Part shown: positions 1-5,921 of the stretch, piece after piece
Layout: every line of letters starts with the position of its first letter
Position numbering within the stretch: the stretch's first letter is position 1
NCBI GenBank assembly: GCA_964247735.1
Contig: CAXTVS010000112.1
Span: 1-6,473, forward strand
DNA from: Lichenicola sp964247735
GTDB lineage: Bacteria > Pseudomonadota > Alphaproteobacteria > Acetobacterales > Acetobacteraceae
DNA length: 6,473 nucleotides
Reading direction: 5' to 3'
The notes under the pieces: model-generated
The model's database searches: none
Told to the model about the DNA's origin: nothing
What the model saw: only the letters and a program-made list of their open reading frames with translations
Translations under genes and position numbers: made by a program

Positions 1-22
1 TCCCGGGAAGCGGCGCGGCGAG

Positions 23-970
23 ATGCTGTATCGCCGGTTCGGCCGCAGCGACGAGCTGATCTCGGCCATCGGCCTCGGCGGCTTCCACCTCGGCAAGAAT
101 GCGGTCAGCGACGATGAGGCGGTGCGCCTGGTGCACCAGGCAATCGATCGCGGCATCACCTTCATCGACAATTGCTGGGACTACAACGAGGGCCGGTCGG
201 AACTGCGCGTCGGCGTGGCGCTGGACCAGGGCGGCTATCGCGACCGCGTGTTCCTGATGACCAAGATCGACGGCCGCACCAGGGAGGAGGCGACCCGCCA
301 GATCGACACCTCGCTCAAGCGGATGCGCACCGACCGGATCGACCTGGTGCAGCACCACGAGATCATCCGCTACGATGATCCGGACCGAGTTTTCGCCGAG
401 GGCGGCGCGATGGAGGCCCTGGTCGAGGCGAAGGCGGCCGGCAAGCTGCGCCATATCGGCTTTACCGGCCACAAGGATCCGCGCATCCACCTGCAGATGC
501 TGGCGGTGGCCGCTGAGCGCGGCTTCCTGTTCGACGCGGTGCAGATGCCGCTCAACGTGATGGACGCGCATTTTCGCAGCTTCGCTCACCTCGTGCTGCC
601 CTACCTGGTCGAGCACGGCATCGCCGTGCTGGGCATGAAGACGTTCGCCGACAGCGTGCTGCTCAAGAGCAGCGCCCCGATCACGCCGCTCGAGTACCTG
701 CACTACTCTCTCAACCTGCCGACCTCCGTGGTGATCACCGGAGTGGAAAGCCAGCGCGACCTCGACCAGGCGTTCGAGGCGGTGCGCACCTTCCAGCCGA
801 TGGACCGGGCGAGGGTCACAGAGCTGCTGGCTCGTAGCCGTCCGCATGCCTTGGACGGCAGGTACGAGCTGTTCAAGACCAGCGCCACCTTTGATGGCAC
901 CGCCAAGAACCCGCAGTGGCTGGGCGACGATGTCGAGGCGGTCAACAAGCTGGCGCCGGTGATGGAGTGA
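23..970 (+). CDS. Aldo/keto reductase family oxidoreductase
   Basis: A complete 315-residue protein of the aldo/keto reductase superfamily, cytosolic NAD(P)H-dependent TIM-barrel enzymes that reduce carbonyls to alcohols. The N-terminus has the usual first strand and GLGG turn (residues 17-20). The catalytic tetrad can be placed at Asp49 and Tyr54 (in FIDNCWDYNEGRSE), Lys81 (in LMTKID) and His112 (in DLVQHHE). GFTGHKD lies near 146-152, and ITGVES near 238-243 sits where the family binds the cofactor phosphate/adenine. There is no signal peptide or iron-sulfur cluster motif. The length suits the short aryl-alcohol-dehydrogenase-like subgroup; the substrate cannot be told from sequence. The ATG at 23 gives the standard MxYRxxGRS opening, although the frame stays open to the window edge and only a poor GGGAAG lies upstream. 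No terminator is visible after the stop, and the next gene-sized frame runs the opposite way. Confidence 0.93.
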   Translation: MLYRRFGRSDELISAIGLGGFHLGKNAVSDDEAVRLVHQAIDRGITFIDNCWDYNEGRSELRVGVALDQGGYRDRVFLMTKIDGRTREEATRQIDTSLKRMRTDRIDLVQHHEIIRYDDPDRVFAEGGAMEALVEAKAAGKLRHIGFTGHKDPRIHLQMLAVAAERGFLFDAVQMPLNVMDAHFRSFAHLVLPYLVEHGIAVLGMKTFADSVLLKSSAPITPLEYLHYSLNLPTSVVITGVESQRDLDQAFEAVRTFQPMDRARVTELLARSRPHALDGRYELFKTSATFDGTAKNPQWLGDDVEAVNKLAPVME

Positions 971-987
971 TGTCCGGCCGGAACGAT

Positions 988-996
988 AAAGGAGGT
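988..996 (+). promoter_or_regulatory. Perfect Shine-Dalgarno sequence before a tiny ORF
   Basis: AAAGGAGGT is complementary over all nine bases to the usual 3' end of bacterial 16S rRNA. It lies 18 bases after the reductase stop codon and only three bases before an ATG at 1000 (four from GGAGG). A TTG at 1003 has more normal spacing. It is a better match than any ribosome-binding site I see for the large genes in this window, yet it leads only into a 15-codon frame. Confidence 0.5.
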
Positions 997-999
997 CCT

Positions 1000-1047
1000 A
1001 TGTTGCGCGACCGATGCGAGCACTCAGTATTCTATACCCGGCCATAG
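1000..1047 (+). CDS. Possible 15-residue peptide or remnant start of a lost gene
   Basis: ATG to TAG encodes MLRDRCEHSVFYTRP, placed directly after a perfect Shine-Dalgarno sequence and 29 bases downstream of the reductase stop. It could therefore be translated from the reductase mRNA. It overlaps the 3' end of the lipoprotein gene on the other strand by 16 bases. I do not recognise the peptide. It may be a genuine micropeptide, the surviving first codons of a gene whose body was lost when the neighbouring minus-strand genes arrived, or a chance frame. Only the ribosome-binding site argues for it; a peptide this short cannot be judged by codon use. Confidence 0.25.
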   Translation: MLRDRCEHSVFYTRP

Positions 1048-1505
1048 CCGAAGCTGGTCCTCGAAACCGGCCTCAACCCCTCGATCCGGCTTTCCGGCGA
1101 GGTGTCGGGAGCGTTCTGCGGCGTGGCCGGAAGCAGCACGCCGTTCGACAACAGGACGTAGCGCGAGATCTGGCTGTTCGGCAGGTTGTGCAGCACCAGG
1201 AGAGGCACCGGACTTGGCCCGGCTGAGGGGGTAAGGGTCCAGCGATCACTCCATGTCAGCTGGCGCTCGTTGACGTCGCCGAACACCGGCTGCGTGTTGA
1301 TCGCCTGGATGTCGTATCCGCCCTGAGTGTCGCCTGGGTTGCCGTGCAGGACCAGGGTGATGAAGGTGGGCGAGATACCGTCGGTCTGCGGTTGCCGCCC
1401 CTGCCACTCGCCGAACACCGGGCCGCTCTGTTCGGCGCATCCGGCAAGCCCCAGTACTAGGATGACCGCCTGCAGGGAGAACCCGGATCGCCCGTGCGTG
1501 GCCAT
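1032..1505 (-). CDS. Putative lipoprotein of unknown function
   Basis: A 157-residue protein read on the minus strand. Residues 1-23 form a lipoprotein signal: a short polar start with one Arg, a hydrophobic stretch LQAVILVLGLAG, and the lipobox L20-A21-G22-Cys23. Export, lipidation at Cys23 and membrane anchoring are therefore expected. The mature part of about 135 residues begins with a GEWQG segment. It is rich in predicted beta-type stretches (ITLVLHG, GGYDIQAI, QLTWSDRW, VPLLVLHNL), has no further membrane segment, and ends FGYGRV. I do not recognise a family. The in-frame ATG at 1577 would put 24 non-signal-like residues ahead of the lipobox. The ATG at 1505 has a good AAGGAG at a spacing of eight bases, so I chose it. 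The exporter gene lies 123 bases upstream on the same strand; shared transcription is possible, but no function follows from that. Confidence 0.75.
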   Translation of the reverse strand: MATHGRSGFSLQAVILVLGLAGCAEQSGPVFGEWQGRQPQTDGISPTFITLVLHGNPGDTQGGYDIQAINTQPVFGDVNERQLTWSDRWTLTPSAGPSPVPLLVLHNLPNSQISRYVLLSNGVLLPATPQNAPDTSPESRIEGLRPVSRTSFGYGRV

Positions 1506-1513
1506 TTCTCGTT

Positions 1514-1519
1514 CTCCTT
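1514..1519 (-). promoter_or_regulatory. Ribosome-binding site fixing the lipoprotein start
   Basis: CTCCTT on the plus strand reads AAGGAG on the minus strand, eight bases before the ATG at 1505. It selects this start over the upstream in-frame ATG at 1577 and puts the lipobox Cys at residue 23, where it belongs. Confidence 0.7.
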
Positions 1520-1531
1520 CGGCCTGTATGC

Positions 1532-1607
1532 CGTTCGACCGGAACGCACACGGGCAGAGAAGGATGCAGAAGGACATGCGGGGCGGATCGAGGGTTCCGG
1601 CTGGAAC
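1532..1607. repeat. Two GTTC...GAAC dyads upstream of the lipoprotein gene
   Basis: Two short inverted repeats lie between the exporter stop and the lipoprotein start. At 1532-1546 CGTTC and GAACG flank GACCG; at 1594-1607 GTTCC and GGAAC flank GGCT. They share GTTC/GAAC half-sites and their centres are about 61 bases apart, close to six helical turns. They might be operator half-sites. Neither is a terminator, since the stems have five pairs and no T-run follows on either strand. Arms this short arise easily by chance in GC-rich DNA. Confidence 0.25.
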
Positions 1608-1628
1608 GGCTGTCCTGCCGGCGATGGG

Positions 1629-2909
1629 CTATCCTGCGGCTGCGCCGGGGACCGGCTCGCTTTTCAGCAGCCGGATGTAGCGCGAGGTCAGCAGGACGAC
1701 TGCGCTCACGACGATAGCGCCGGAGCCGATTACCAGCGAGCTCCGCGGCCCGACCAGATGAGCGATCGGGCCGCACAGGGCGAAGCCGATCGGGCCCAGG
1801 CCCTGGGACACCACGCTGAACATGGCATTGACCCGGGACAGCACGTCGCTCGGGATCCGCTCCTGGATCGTGGTCTGCACGGTCACGTTCAGGACCGCCA
1901 GGGAGGCGCCGAAGACGGCGCTGCCGACGGCCACGGGCAGGACCGGCGCATGGAATGCCAGCAGGACAAGCGGCGTCGCCAGCAGGGCGGCCGCGAGTTC
2001 GAAGGCGACAAGCGGGCGGAGGAAGCGGAGGCGGAGGATCAGCAGGCCGCCGGCCATGCCGCCGACGCCGGTGGCGGACGCGACCAGCCCCCACAGCCTG
2101 GCTCCGTTCGGCAGGGACGCGAACAGGACCGGGCCGAGGACGAAGAAGGGCGCGAAGGCGACCAGGTTCAGCAGCCCGTACTGCGCGGTGATGAGCTGGA
2201 GCCAGCGGTGCTGGCGGAACTCCTTCCATCCGAGCTTCAGGTCGGTGATGAACGAGGCTGACGGCGCAAGGTCGTGCACGGGGATGTGCATCAGCGACAG
2301 GCAGGTGGCGCTCAGGGCGTAGGACAGCGCGTCGACGCCGATCGCGAGCGGCGCCTTGCCGGACGCGACCAGCAGCCCGCCGAGCGATGGACCCAGGATG
2401 GCCGACAAGGAGCCGGTGATGCTGAGGACGCTGTTCGCCTCCTTGAGGTGGTCAGGCCCGGCCACCTGAGGGATCAGCCCGCCTTCCGCAGGAGCATAGA
2501 AGGCGTTGCCGACCCCGACGCAGGCGGCGAGCGCCAGCAGGGCGGCGAGCGGCGGATGGCCGATTGCCAGGAAGGTCGCCAGGACGATCTGGCTGACGCA
2601 GCGCAGGATATCCGAACCCATCATCAGCCGGCGCCTCGGCCATCGGTCGCCGACCACGCCGCCTGCCAGCATCAGGACCACGGTCGGCGCCGTCTGCGCC
2701 GCCAGGACCAGCCCGATGGTGGTGGCGGAGTACTTCAAGGTGAGCAGGGCGAAGGTCAGCGCCACCGGCACCACCGCCGAGCCAAGGGTCGAGGCCGTGG
2801 TCGCGGTGAAGAACAGGGCGAAGTTGCGCTGGCCAAGAAGCGTCCGGAAGCTACTTTGGAGGGAGGTGGAAGGACGCTGGAACACCGGACGGTTCGGATG
2901 GCTTGTCAT
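1629..2909 (-). CDS. Major facilitator superfamily exporter, EntS/MFS_3-like
   Basis: A 426-residue inner-membrane protein on the minus strand, of normal length for a 12-helix major facilitator. Hydrophobic segments run almost continuously from about residue 30 (FALFFTATTASTLGSAVVPV). Motif A between helices 2 and 3 is clear (residues 83-94, with G84, D88-R89 and R92-R94). The mid-protein amphipathic segment DLKLGWKEFRQHRWLQ precedes helix 7, as in the EntS-like/MFS_3 branch. A late IQERIPSDVLSRVNA segment is also typical of that branch. Relatives export siderophores or drugs by proton antiport; the substrate here is unknown. The ATG at 2909 is chosen because MFS_3 homology begins soon after it, and AAGGGA lies eight bases upstream. 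The frame stays open back to 3365, but those residues look non-coding. The lipoprotein gene follows after 123 bases. Confidence 0.9.
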   Translation of the reverse strand: MTSHPNRPVFQRPSTSLQSSFRTLLGQRNFALFFTATTASTLGSAVVPVALTFALLTLKYSATTIGLVLAAQTAPTVVLMLAGGVVGDRWPRRRLMMGSDILRCVSQIVLATFLAIGHPPLAALLALAACVGVGNAFYAPAEGGLIPQVAGPDHLKEANSVLSITGSLSAILGPSLGGLLVASGKAPLAIGVDALSYALSATCLSLMHIPVHDLAPSASFITDLKLGWKEFRQHRWLQLITAQYGLLNLVAFAPFFVLGPVLFASLPNGARLWGLVASATGVGGMAGGLLILRLRFLRPLVAFELAAALLATPLVLLAFHAPVLPVAVGSAVFGASLAVLNVTVQTTIQERIPSDVLSRVNAMFSVVSQGLGPIGFALCGPIAHLVGPRSSLVIGSGAIVVSAVVLLTSRYIRLLKSEPVPGAAAG

Positions 2910-3157
2910 GGTGGCGATCCCTTGTCCGGTGACGCTCGAGCCGACGGCGCCCCACCGGGCTGAACGAGGTTTGGGTGCACGCCGGCCGGAAGCACGAAGC
3001 GGATCAGCCTGCAGACGCGCACGACCGGCAGCGGGATCCGGGCGGCCGCGCGGCAGGACGATCAGGCAAGCAGGAGGGCGATCAACGGCCGGGGCCTCCG
3101 CGGCGATCGAGAACCGACGAGGCGCCGGCTCAGGTTGGTTAGCTTGATCGAACGGCG

Positions 3158-3191
3158 TTGTCCCGACAAAACCGACCGGGATGAAAATCCC
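3158..3191. repeat. Two adjacent short dyads in the exporter-trpB gap
   Basis: TTGTC-CC-GACAA (3158-3169) is a perfect 5-base inverted repeat of operator-like size. Eight bases on, GGGAT-GAAA-ATCCC (3178-3191) can fold on the plus strand into a five-pair stem with a GAAA tetraloop. The AT content is locally higher than in the rest of the gap. Both lie about 250-280 bases upstream of the exporter start and could be regulatory for it. No T-run follows, so neither is an intrinsic terminator. Confidence 0.25.
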
Positions 3192-3670
3192 TGACACGGG
3201 GGTGACAGCGGCGCTGCGTCGGGTCCCGGCCGGCCGGCTTGGCCAGGTCCGGAACCGCGGTCCAGGAACCTGATCCGACAGGCGCCGTCCTGCTACCCTG
3301 CCTGCCCTTTGGACTGTCGTCTGCATGCCGATCGCGAGCGGCGTTGCGTCGATGACTGCCTTCATCGTGTTCTCGCCGCGAGCGTGGAGCCGTACGGTTC
3401 GGGTGGCCGAGACGGTTTGGCTGCGAGCGACGTCCGGCTTGGTCCTGTTCTGCTATCCATGCAGAGCCAGCTGCCTGGGCTGAACGCAGGCTCGTTCCGG
3501 CAAGGGTCAATCCCGGATCGGGAGGCGACCGCCGGGTTGGTGCCTATGGTCGCCCTGCTTCGGCGCGGCGGGTTCAAGGTTTCGCGGGTTCGCGCGGCAG
3601 CGACGCCAGCCACGATCGCAGCGCTCGTCGCCTTGCTCCCGCGGCGAAGCGAGTCCGCGTTCATCAGCGT

Positions 3671-3720
3671 GCAGGCGGCAGGGCTGCGCGGCAGCCGTCG
3701 GCTGCCGGCACGTGACCTGC
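3671..3720 (+). promoter_or_regulatory. Mutually exclusive hairpins upstream of trpB
   Basis: Three arms alternate in complementarity. GGCTGC (3682-3687) pairs with GCAGCC (3691-3696) around a GCG loop, giving six pairs. CGGCAGCC (3689-3696) pairs with GGCTGCCG (3700-3707) around GTC, giving eight pairs. The middle arm cannot do both at once. A further CGGCAG at 3676-3681 can replace the middle arm in pairing with CTGCCG (3702-3707), and GCAGG (3671-3675) matches CCTGC (3716-3720) outside it. If transcribed, this is a switch-like leader 59 bases ahead of the trpB start. No T-run follows, so it is not a standard intrinsic attenuator, and no leader peptide with tandem Trp codons was found. It could instead act as a DNA operator, or be a chance result of GC richness. 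The dyads are certain; the function is not. Confidence 0.4.
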
Positions 3721-3740
3721 GTGGTCCTGTGCGCTAGAAC
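3712..3740 (+). promoter_or_regulatory. Weak sigma-70-type promoter candidate for trpBA-accD
   Basis: GTGACC (3712-3717) and TAGAAC (3735-3740) each match the -35 and -10 consensus at four of six positions and are separated by exactly 17 bases. Transcription would start near 3747, leaving a leader of about 20 bases before the trpB start. The hairpin arms would then lie just upstream of the -35 box, outside the RNA. Matches of this quality are common, so this is only a candidate. Confidence 0.25.
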
Positions 3741-3750
3741 CCCAGCTCCC

Positions 3751-3761
3751 GGAGGGCCTCC
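3751..3761 (+). promoter_or_regulatory. trpB ribosome-binding site within a small dyad
   Basis: GGAGG (3751-3755) lies ten bases before the GTG at 3766 and supports that start; the in-frame ATG at 3790 has no comparable sequence in front of it. The site is followed at once by its complement: GGAG (3751-3754), loop GGC, CTCC (3758-3761). A four-pair stem could partly mask it, and another CTCC lies at 3746-3749. Confidence 0.55.
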
Positions 3762-3765
3762 AGCC

Positions 3766-5085
3766 GTGAACCCGCAGTCCCAGACCATCATGCCCGCGTC
3801 CGCGCCGGACGCCGACCCGTCGGTCCCGGTTTCGGTGCGCCTCGCCGCTCGCGCCGAGGTCGACCGCGCCGACGTGCTGCGCCCCAACACCCTGCGCACC
3901 GGTCCCGACGAGCGCGGCCGCTTCGGCATCTTCGGCGGCCGCTTCGTTGCCGAAACCCTGATGCCGCTGGTCCTGGAGCTCGACCAGGCCTACGAGGCGG
4001 CCAAGGCAGATCCCGCCTTCCGGCAGGAGCTCGACCTTTATCTCAAGGACTATGTCGGCCGGCCCAGCCCGCTCTGGCACGCCAGACGCCTTGGTGCGGA
4101 ACTCGGCGGCGCGCAGATCTACCTCAAGCGCGAGGAGCTGAACCATACCGGTTCGCACAAGCTGAACAACGTCATGGGCCAGATCCTGCTGGCCAGGCGG
4201 ATGGGCCGCACCCGGATCGTCGCCGAGACCGGCGCTGGCAGCCATGGCGTCGCCACCGCCACGGTTTGCGCCCTGTTCGGCCTCCAGTGCGTGATCTACA
4301 TGGGCGCCGTCGACGTCGAGCGGCAGAAATCGAACGTGTTCCGGATGCGTCTGCTGGGTGCCGAAGTACATCCGGTCACGACCGGCGCTGGTACCCTGAA
4401 GGACGCAATGAACGATGCCATGCGCGACTGGGTCGCCCATGTCGACGATACCTATTTCCTCGTCGGCACCGTCGCCGGCCCGCATCCCTATCCCGCCATG
4501 GTGCGCGACTTCCAGTGCGTGATCGGCGACGAGGCGCGCGTGCAGATGCAGGAGGCCGAGGGGCGGCTGCCGGACGTGGTGGTTGCCGCAGTCGGCGGCG
4601 GCTCCAACGCCATGGGCATCTTCCACCCCTTTCTCGACGACGCGGAGGTGGAGCTGGTCGGCGTGGAGGCGGCCGGGCGCGGCCTCGACAGCGGCGCGCA
4701 GGCTGCCAGCATCAGCCGCGGCCGCCCCGGCGTGCTGCACGGCAACCGCACCTACCTGTTGCAGAACGACCACGGCCAGATCACGGAGGCGCACTCGATC
4801 AGCGCCGGGCTGGACTACCCGGGCATCGGTCCGGAACATGCCTGGCTGCATGACATCGGCCGCGCGCAGTATGTCGGCATCACCGACGACGAGGCGCTGG
4901 CCGCGTTCCAGCTCTGCACGCGCACCGAAGGCATCATCCCGGCGCTGGAGTGCGCCCATGCCCTGGCCCACGTTGCCAAGATCGCGCCCGCCATGAGGCC
5001 GGACCAGATCATCCTGATGAATCTGTCCGGTCGCGGCGACAAGGACATCTTCACCGTTGCGGAGCATCTCGGGGTTTCCCTGTGA
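3766..5085 (+). CDS. trpB: Tryptophan synthase beta chain
   Basis: Pyridoxal-phosphate enzyme that condenses indole with L-serine to give L-tryptophan, working as an alpha2-beta2 complex with TrpA in the cytosol. From the GTG start it has 439 residues. The PLP lysine is Lys132 in HTGSHKLNN, the catalytic Glu is Glu154, the phosphate loop GGGSN is at 277-281, Asp350 lies in AGLDYPGIGP, and Ser421 is in LSGRGDKD. The Salmonella equivalents are Lys87, Glu109, 232-235, Asp305 and Ser377. RTGPDERGRFGIFGGRFVAETLMP (44-67) is the normal family opening, so about 40 residues precede the usual N-terminus, more than in most TrpB. An ATG at 3790 would shorten this tail, but only the GTG has a ribosome-binding site. 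Oddly, the substrate loop reads ETGAGSHG, with Ser159 where the family has Gln (Salmonella Gln114). RQKSNVFRM also departs from the usual RQ(A/S)PNVFRM. The gene overlaps trpA by four bases. Confidence 0.97.
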   Translation: MNPQSQTIMPASAPDADPSVPVSVRLAARAEVDRADVLRPNTLRTGPDERGRFGIFGGRFVAETLMPLVLELDQAYEAAKADPAFRQELDLYLKDYVGRPSPLWHARRLGAELGGAQIYLKREELNHTGSHKLNNVMGQILLARRMGRTRIVAETGAGSHGVATATVCALFGLQCVIYMGAVDVERQKSNVFRMRLLGAEVHPVTTGAGTLKDAMNDAMRDWVAHVDDTYFLVGTVAGPHPYPAMVRDFQCVIGDEARVQMQEAEGRLPDVVVAAVGGGSNAMGIFHPFLDDAEVELVGVEAAGRGLDSGAQAASISRGRPGVLHGNRTYLLQNDHGQITEAHSISAGLDYPGIGPEHAWLHDIGRAQYVGITDDEALAAFQLCTRTEGIIPALECAHALAHVAKIAPAMRPDQIILMNLSGRGDKDIFTVAEHLGVSL

Positions 5086-5921
5086 GCCGGATCGCCGCCC
5101 GATTTGCCGCCCTGCGGGCCGAGAACCGCGGCGCACTGATCCCGTTCCTCGAGGCGGGCGATCCCGACCTCGCCACCGCCGAGGCGATCCTGCGCGGCAT
5201 GCCGGCCGCAGGGGCTGACCTGATCGAGATCGGTGTTCCGTTCACCGATCCGATGGCGGACGGCCCGATCATCCAGGCAGCATCGAAGCGCGGCCTGGCC
5301 GCGGGCGCCACGCTTGGCCGCACCCTGGAGATGGTCGCCCGCTTCCGTGCCGCCGATGCCGACACGCCGGTGGTGCTGATGGGCTACCTCAACCCGATCG
5401 ACAGCTACGGCCCGGCACGGTTCTGTGCCGACGCGGCGGCGGCGGGCGTGGACGGGCTGATCGTGGTCGACCTGCCCTCGGAGGAGGCCGACCTGCTGGA
5501 AGCGGACGCCCACGCGCACGGCCTCGACATCATCCGGCTGGTGGCGCCGACCACCGCCGATGCTCGCCTGCCGCTGGTGCTGAACGGCAGCTCCGGCTTC
5601 ATCTACTACGTCAGCATCACTGGCGTGACCGGCACCCGCTCCGCGTCCGATGCGGACCTGGCTGCGGCACTGCCGCGCCTGCGCGCGGTGACGGGGCTGC
5701 CGGTGGCGATCGGCTTCGGCATACGCACTCCGGCCCAGGCGGCGTCCGCGGTGCGGATCGCCGACGGCGCCGTGGTCGCGTCGTCACTGATCGAGACCCT
5801 GGCCCGCAGCCTCGACGGGCAGGGCCGCGCCGGGCCGGATACGGTGCGCCTGGTGCTGGACCAGGTCAGGACGTTGGCGGACGGGGTCCGCGAGGCGCGC
5901 GTGACGGAGATCATGGCATGA
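5082..5921 (+). CDS. trpA: Tryptophan synthase alpha chain
   Basis: Cleaves indole-3-glycerol phosphate to indole and glyceraldehyde 3-phosphate and passes indole through a tunnel to TrpB. The product has 279 residues, a normal length. The catalytic residues fall at exactly the E. coli/Salmonella numbers, Glu49 (in LIEIGVPF) and Asp60 (in DPMADGP). The phosphate-binding part of the barrel appears as SGFIYYVSITGVTG and, later, IGFGIRTPAQA. Residue 24, Thr in Salmonella (FVTLGDP), is Glu here (FLEAGDP). The start is the GTG in the GTGA overlap with the trpB stop; it gives SRIAARFAALRAENR, the expected first helix. A GGGG seven bases upstream is the only ribosome-binding hint, so translation is probably coupled to trpB. 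The stop overlaps the accD start as ATGA. Confidence 0.96.
   Translation: MSRIAARFAALRAENRGALIPFLEAGDPDLATAEAILRGMPAAGADLIEIGVPFTDPMADGPIIQAASKRGLAAGATLGRTLEMVARFRAADADTPVVLMGYLNPIDSYGPARFCADAAAAGVDGLIVVDLPSEEADLLEADAHAHGLDIIRLVAPTTADARLPLVLNGSSGFIYYVSITGVTGTRSASDADLAAALPRLRAVTGLPVAIGFGIRTPAQAASAVRIADGAVVASSLIETLARSLDGQGRAGPDTVRLVLDQVRTLADGVREARVTEIMA

Larger units (their letters stand above)
2910..3765. other. Long divergent intergenic region, no gene recognised
   Basis: About 855 bases separate the exporter start (minus strand) from the trpB start (plus strand). Several open frames cross it, but none has recognisable protein similarity, a good ribosome-binding site or consistently GC-rich third positions. 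Just before the exporter start, for example, the open frame uses AAA, CCT, CGT, TCA, GGA and CAA within about twenty codons. The region holds small dyads: TTGTC-CC-GACAA at 3158-3169, GGGAT-GAAA-ATCCC at 3178-3191, and the 12-base palindrome CCGGCCGGCCGG at 3226-3237. Its end holds the competing hairpins and promoter candidate described separately. I found no convincing promoter for the exporter. A decayed gene is possible but cannot be shown from the window. Confidence 0.6.

Noticed and set aside
1506..1577. ATG at 1577 as the lipoprotein start.
   Set aside because: It puts 24 unsuited residues before the signal peptide, whereas the ATG at 1505 has AAGGAG at good spacing and a correctly placed lipobox.
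1246..2261. Long open frames on both strands overlapping the exporter and lipoprotein genes.
   Set aside because: They are shadows of high GC content; the exporter frame has clear membrane segments and motif A.
3178..3191. GGGAT-GAAA-ATCCC hairpin as an intrinsic terminator.
   Set aside because: It has only five pairs, two of them weak, and no T-run follows on either strand.
2910..3365. Upstream extension of the exporter frame to an ATG at 3365, adding 152 residues.
   Set aside because: The added part is rich in Pro/Arg/Ala, has poor third-position bias and no recognisable similarity. The exporter family begins close to the ATG at 2909, which has its own ribosome-binding site.
3352..3483. 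43-codon plus-strand frame with two Trp codons, considered as a trp leader peptide.
   Set aside because: The Trp codons are not adjacent, there is no good ribosome-binding site, and it ends about 200 bases before the hairpin arms, too far for ribosome-coupled attenuation.
3309..3737. 142-residue plus-strand open frame ahead of trpB.
   Set aside because: No recognisable motif, no clear ribosome-binding site, and it runs through the hairpin region. Open frames of this length are common by chance in GC-rich DNA.
3664..5136. 490-residue minus-strand open frame across trpB.
   Set aside because: It is the complement of an unmistakable trpB gene and has no family features of its own.
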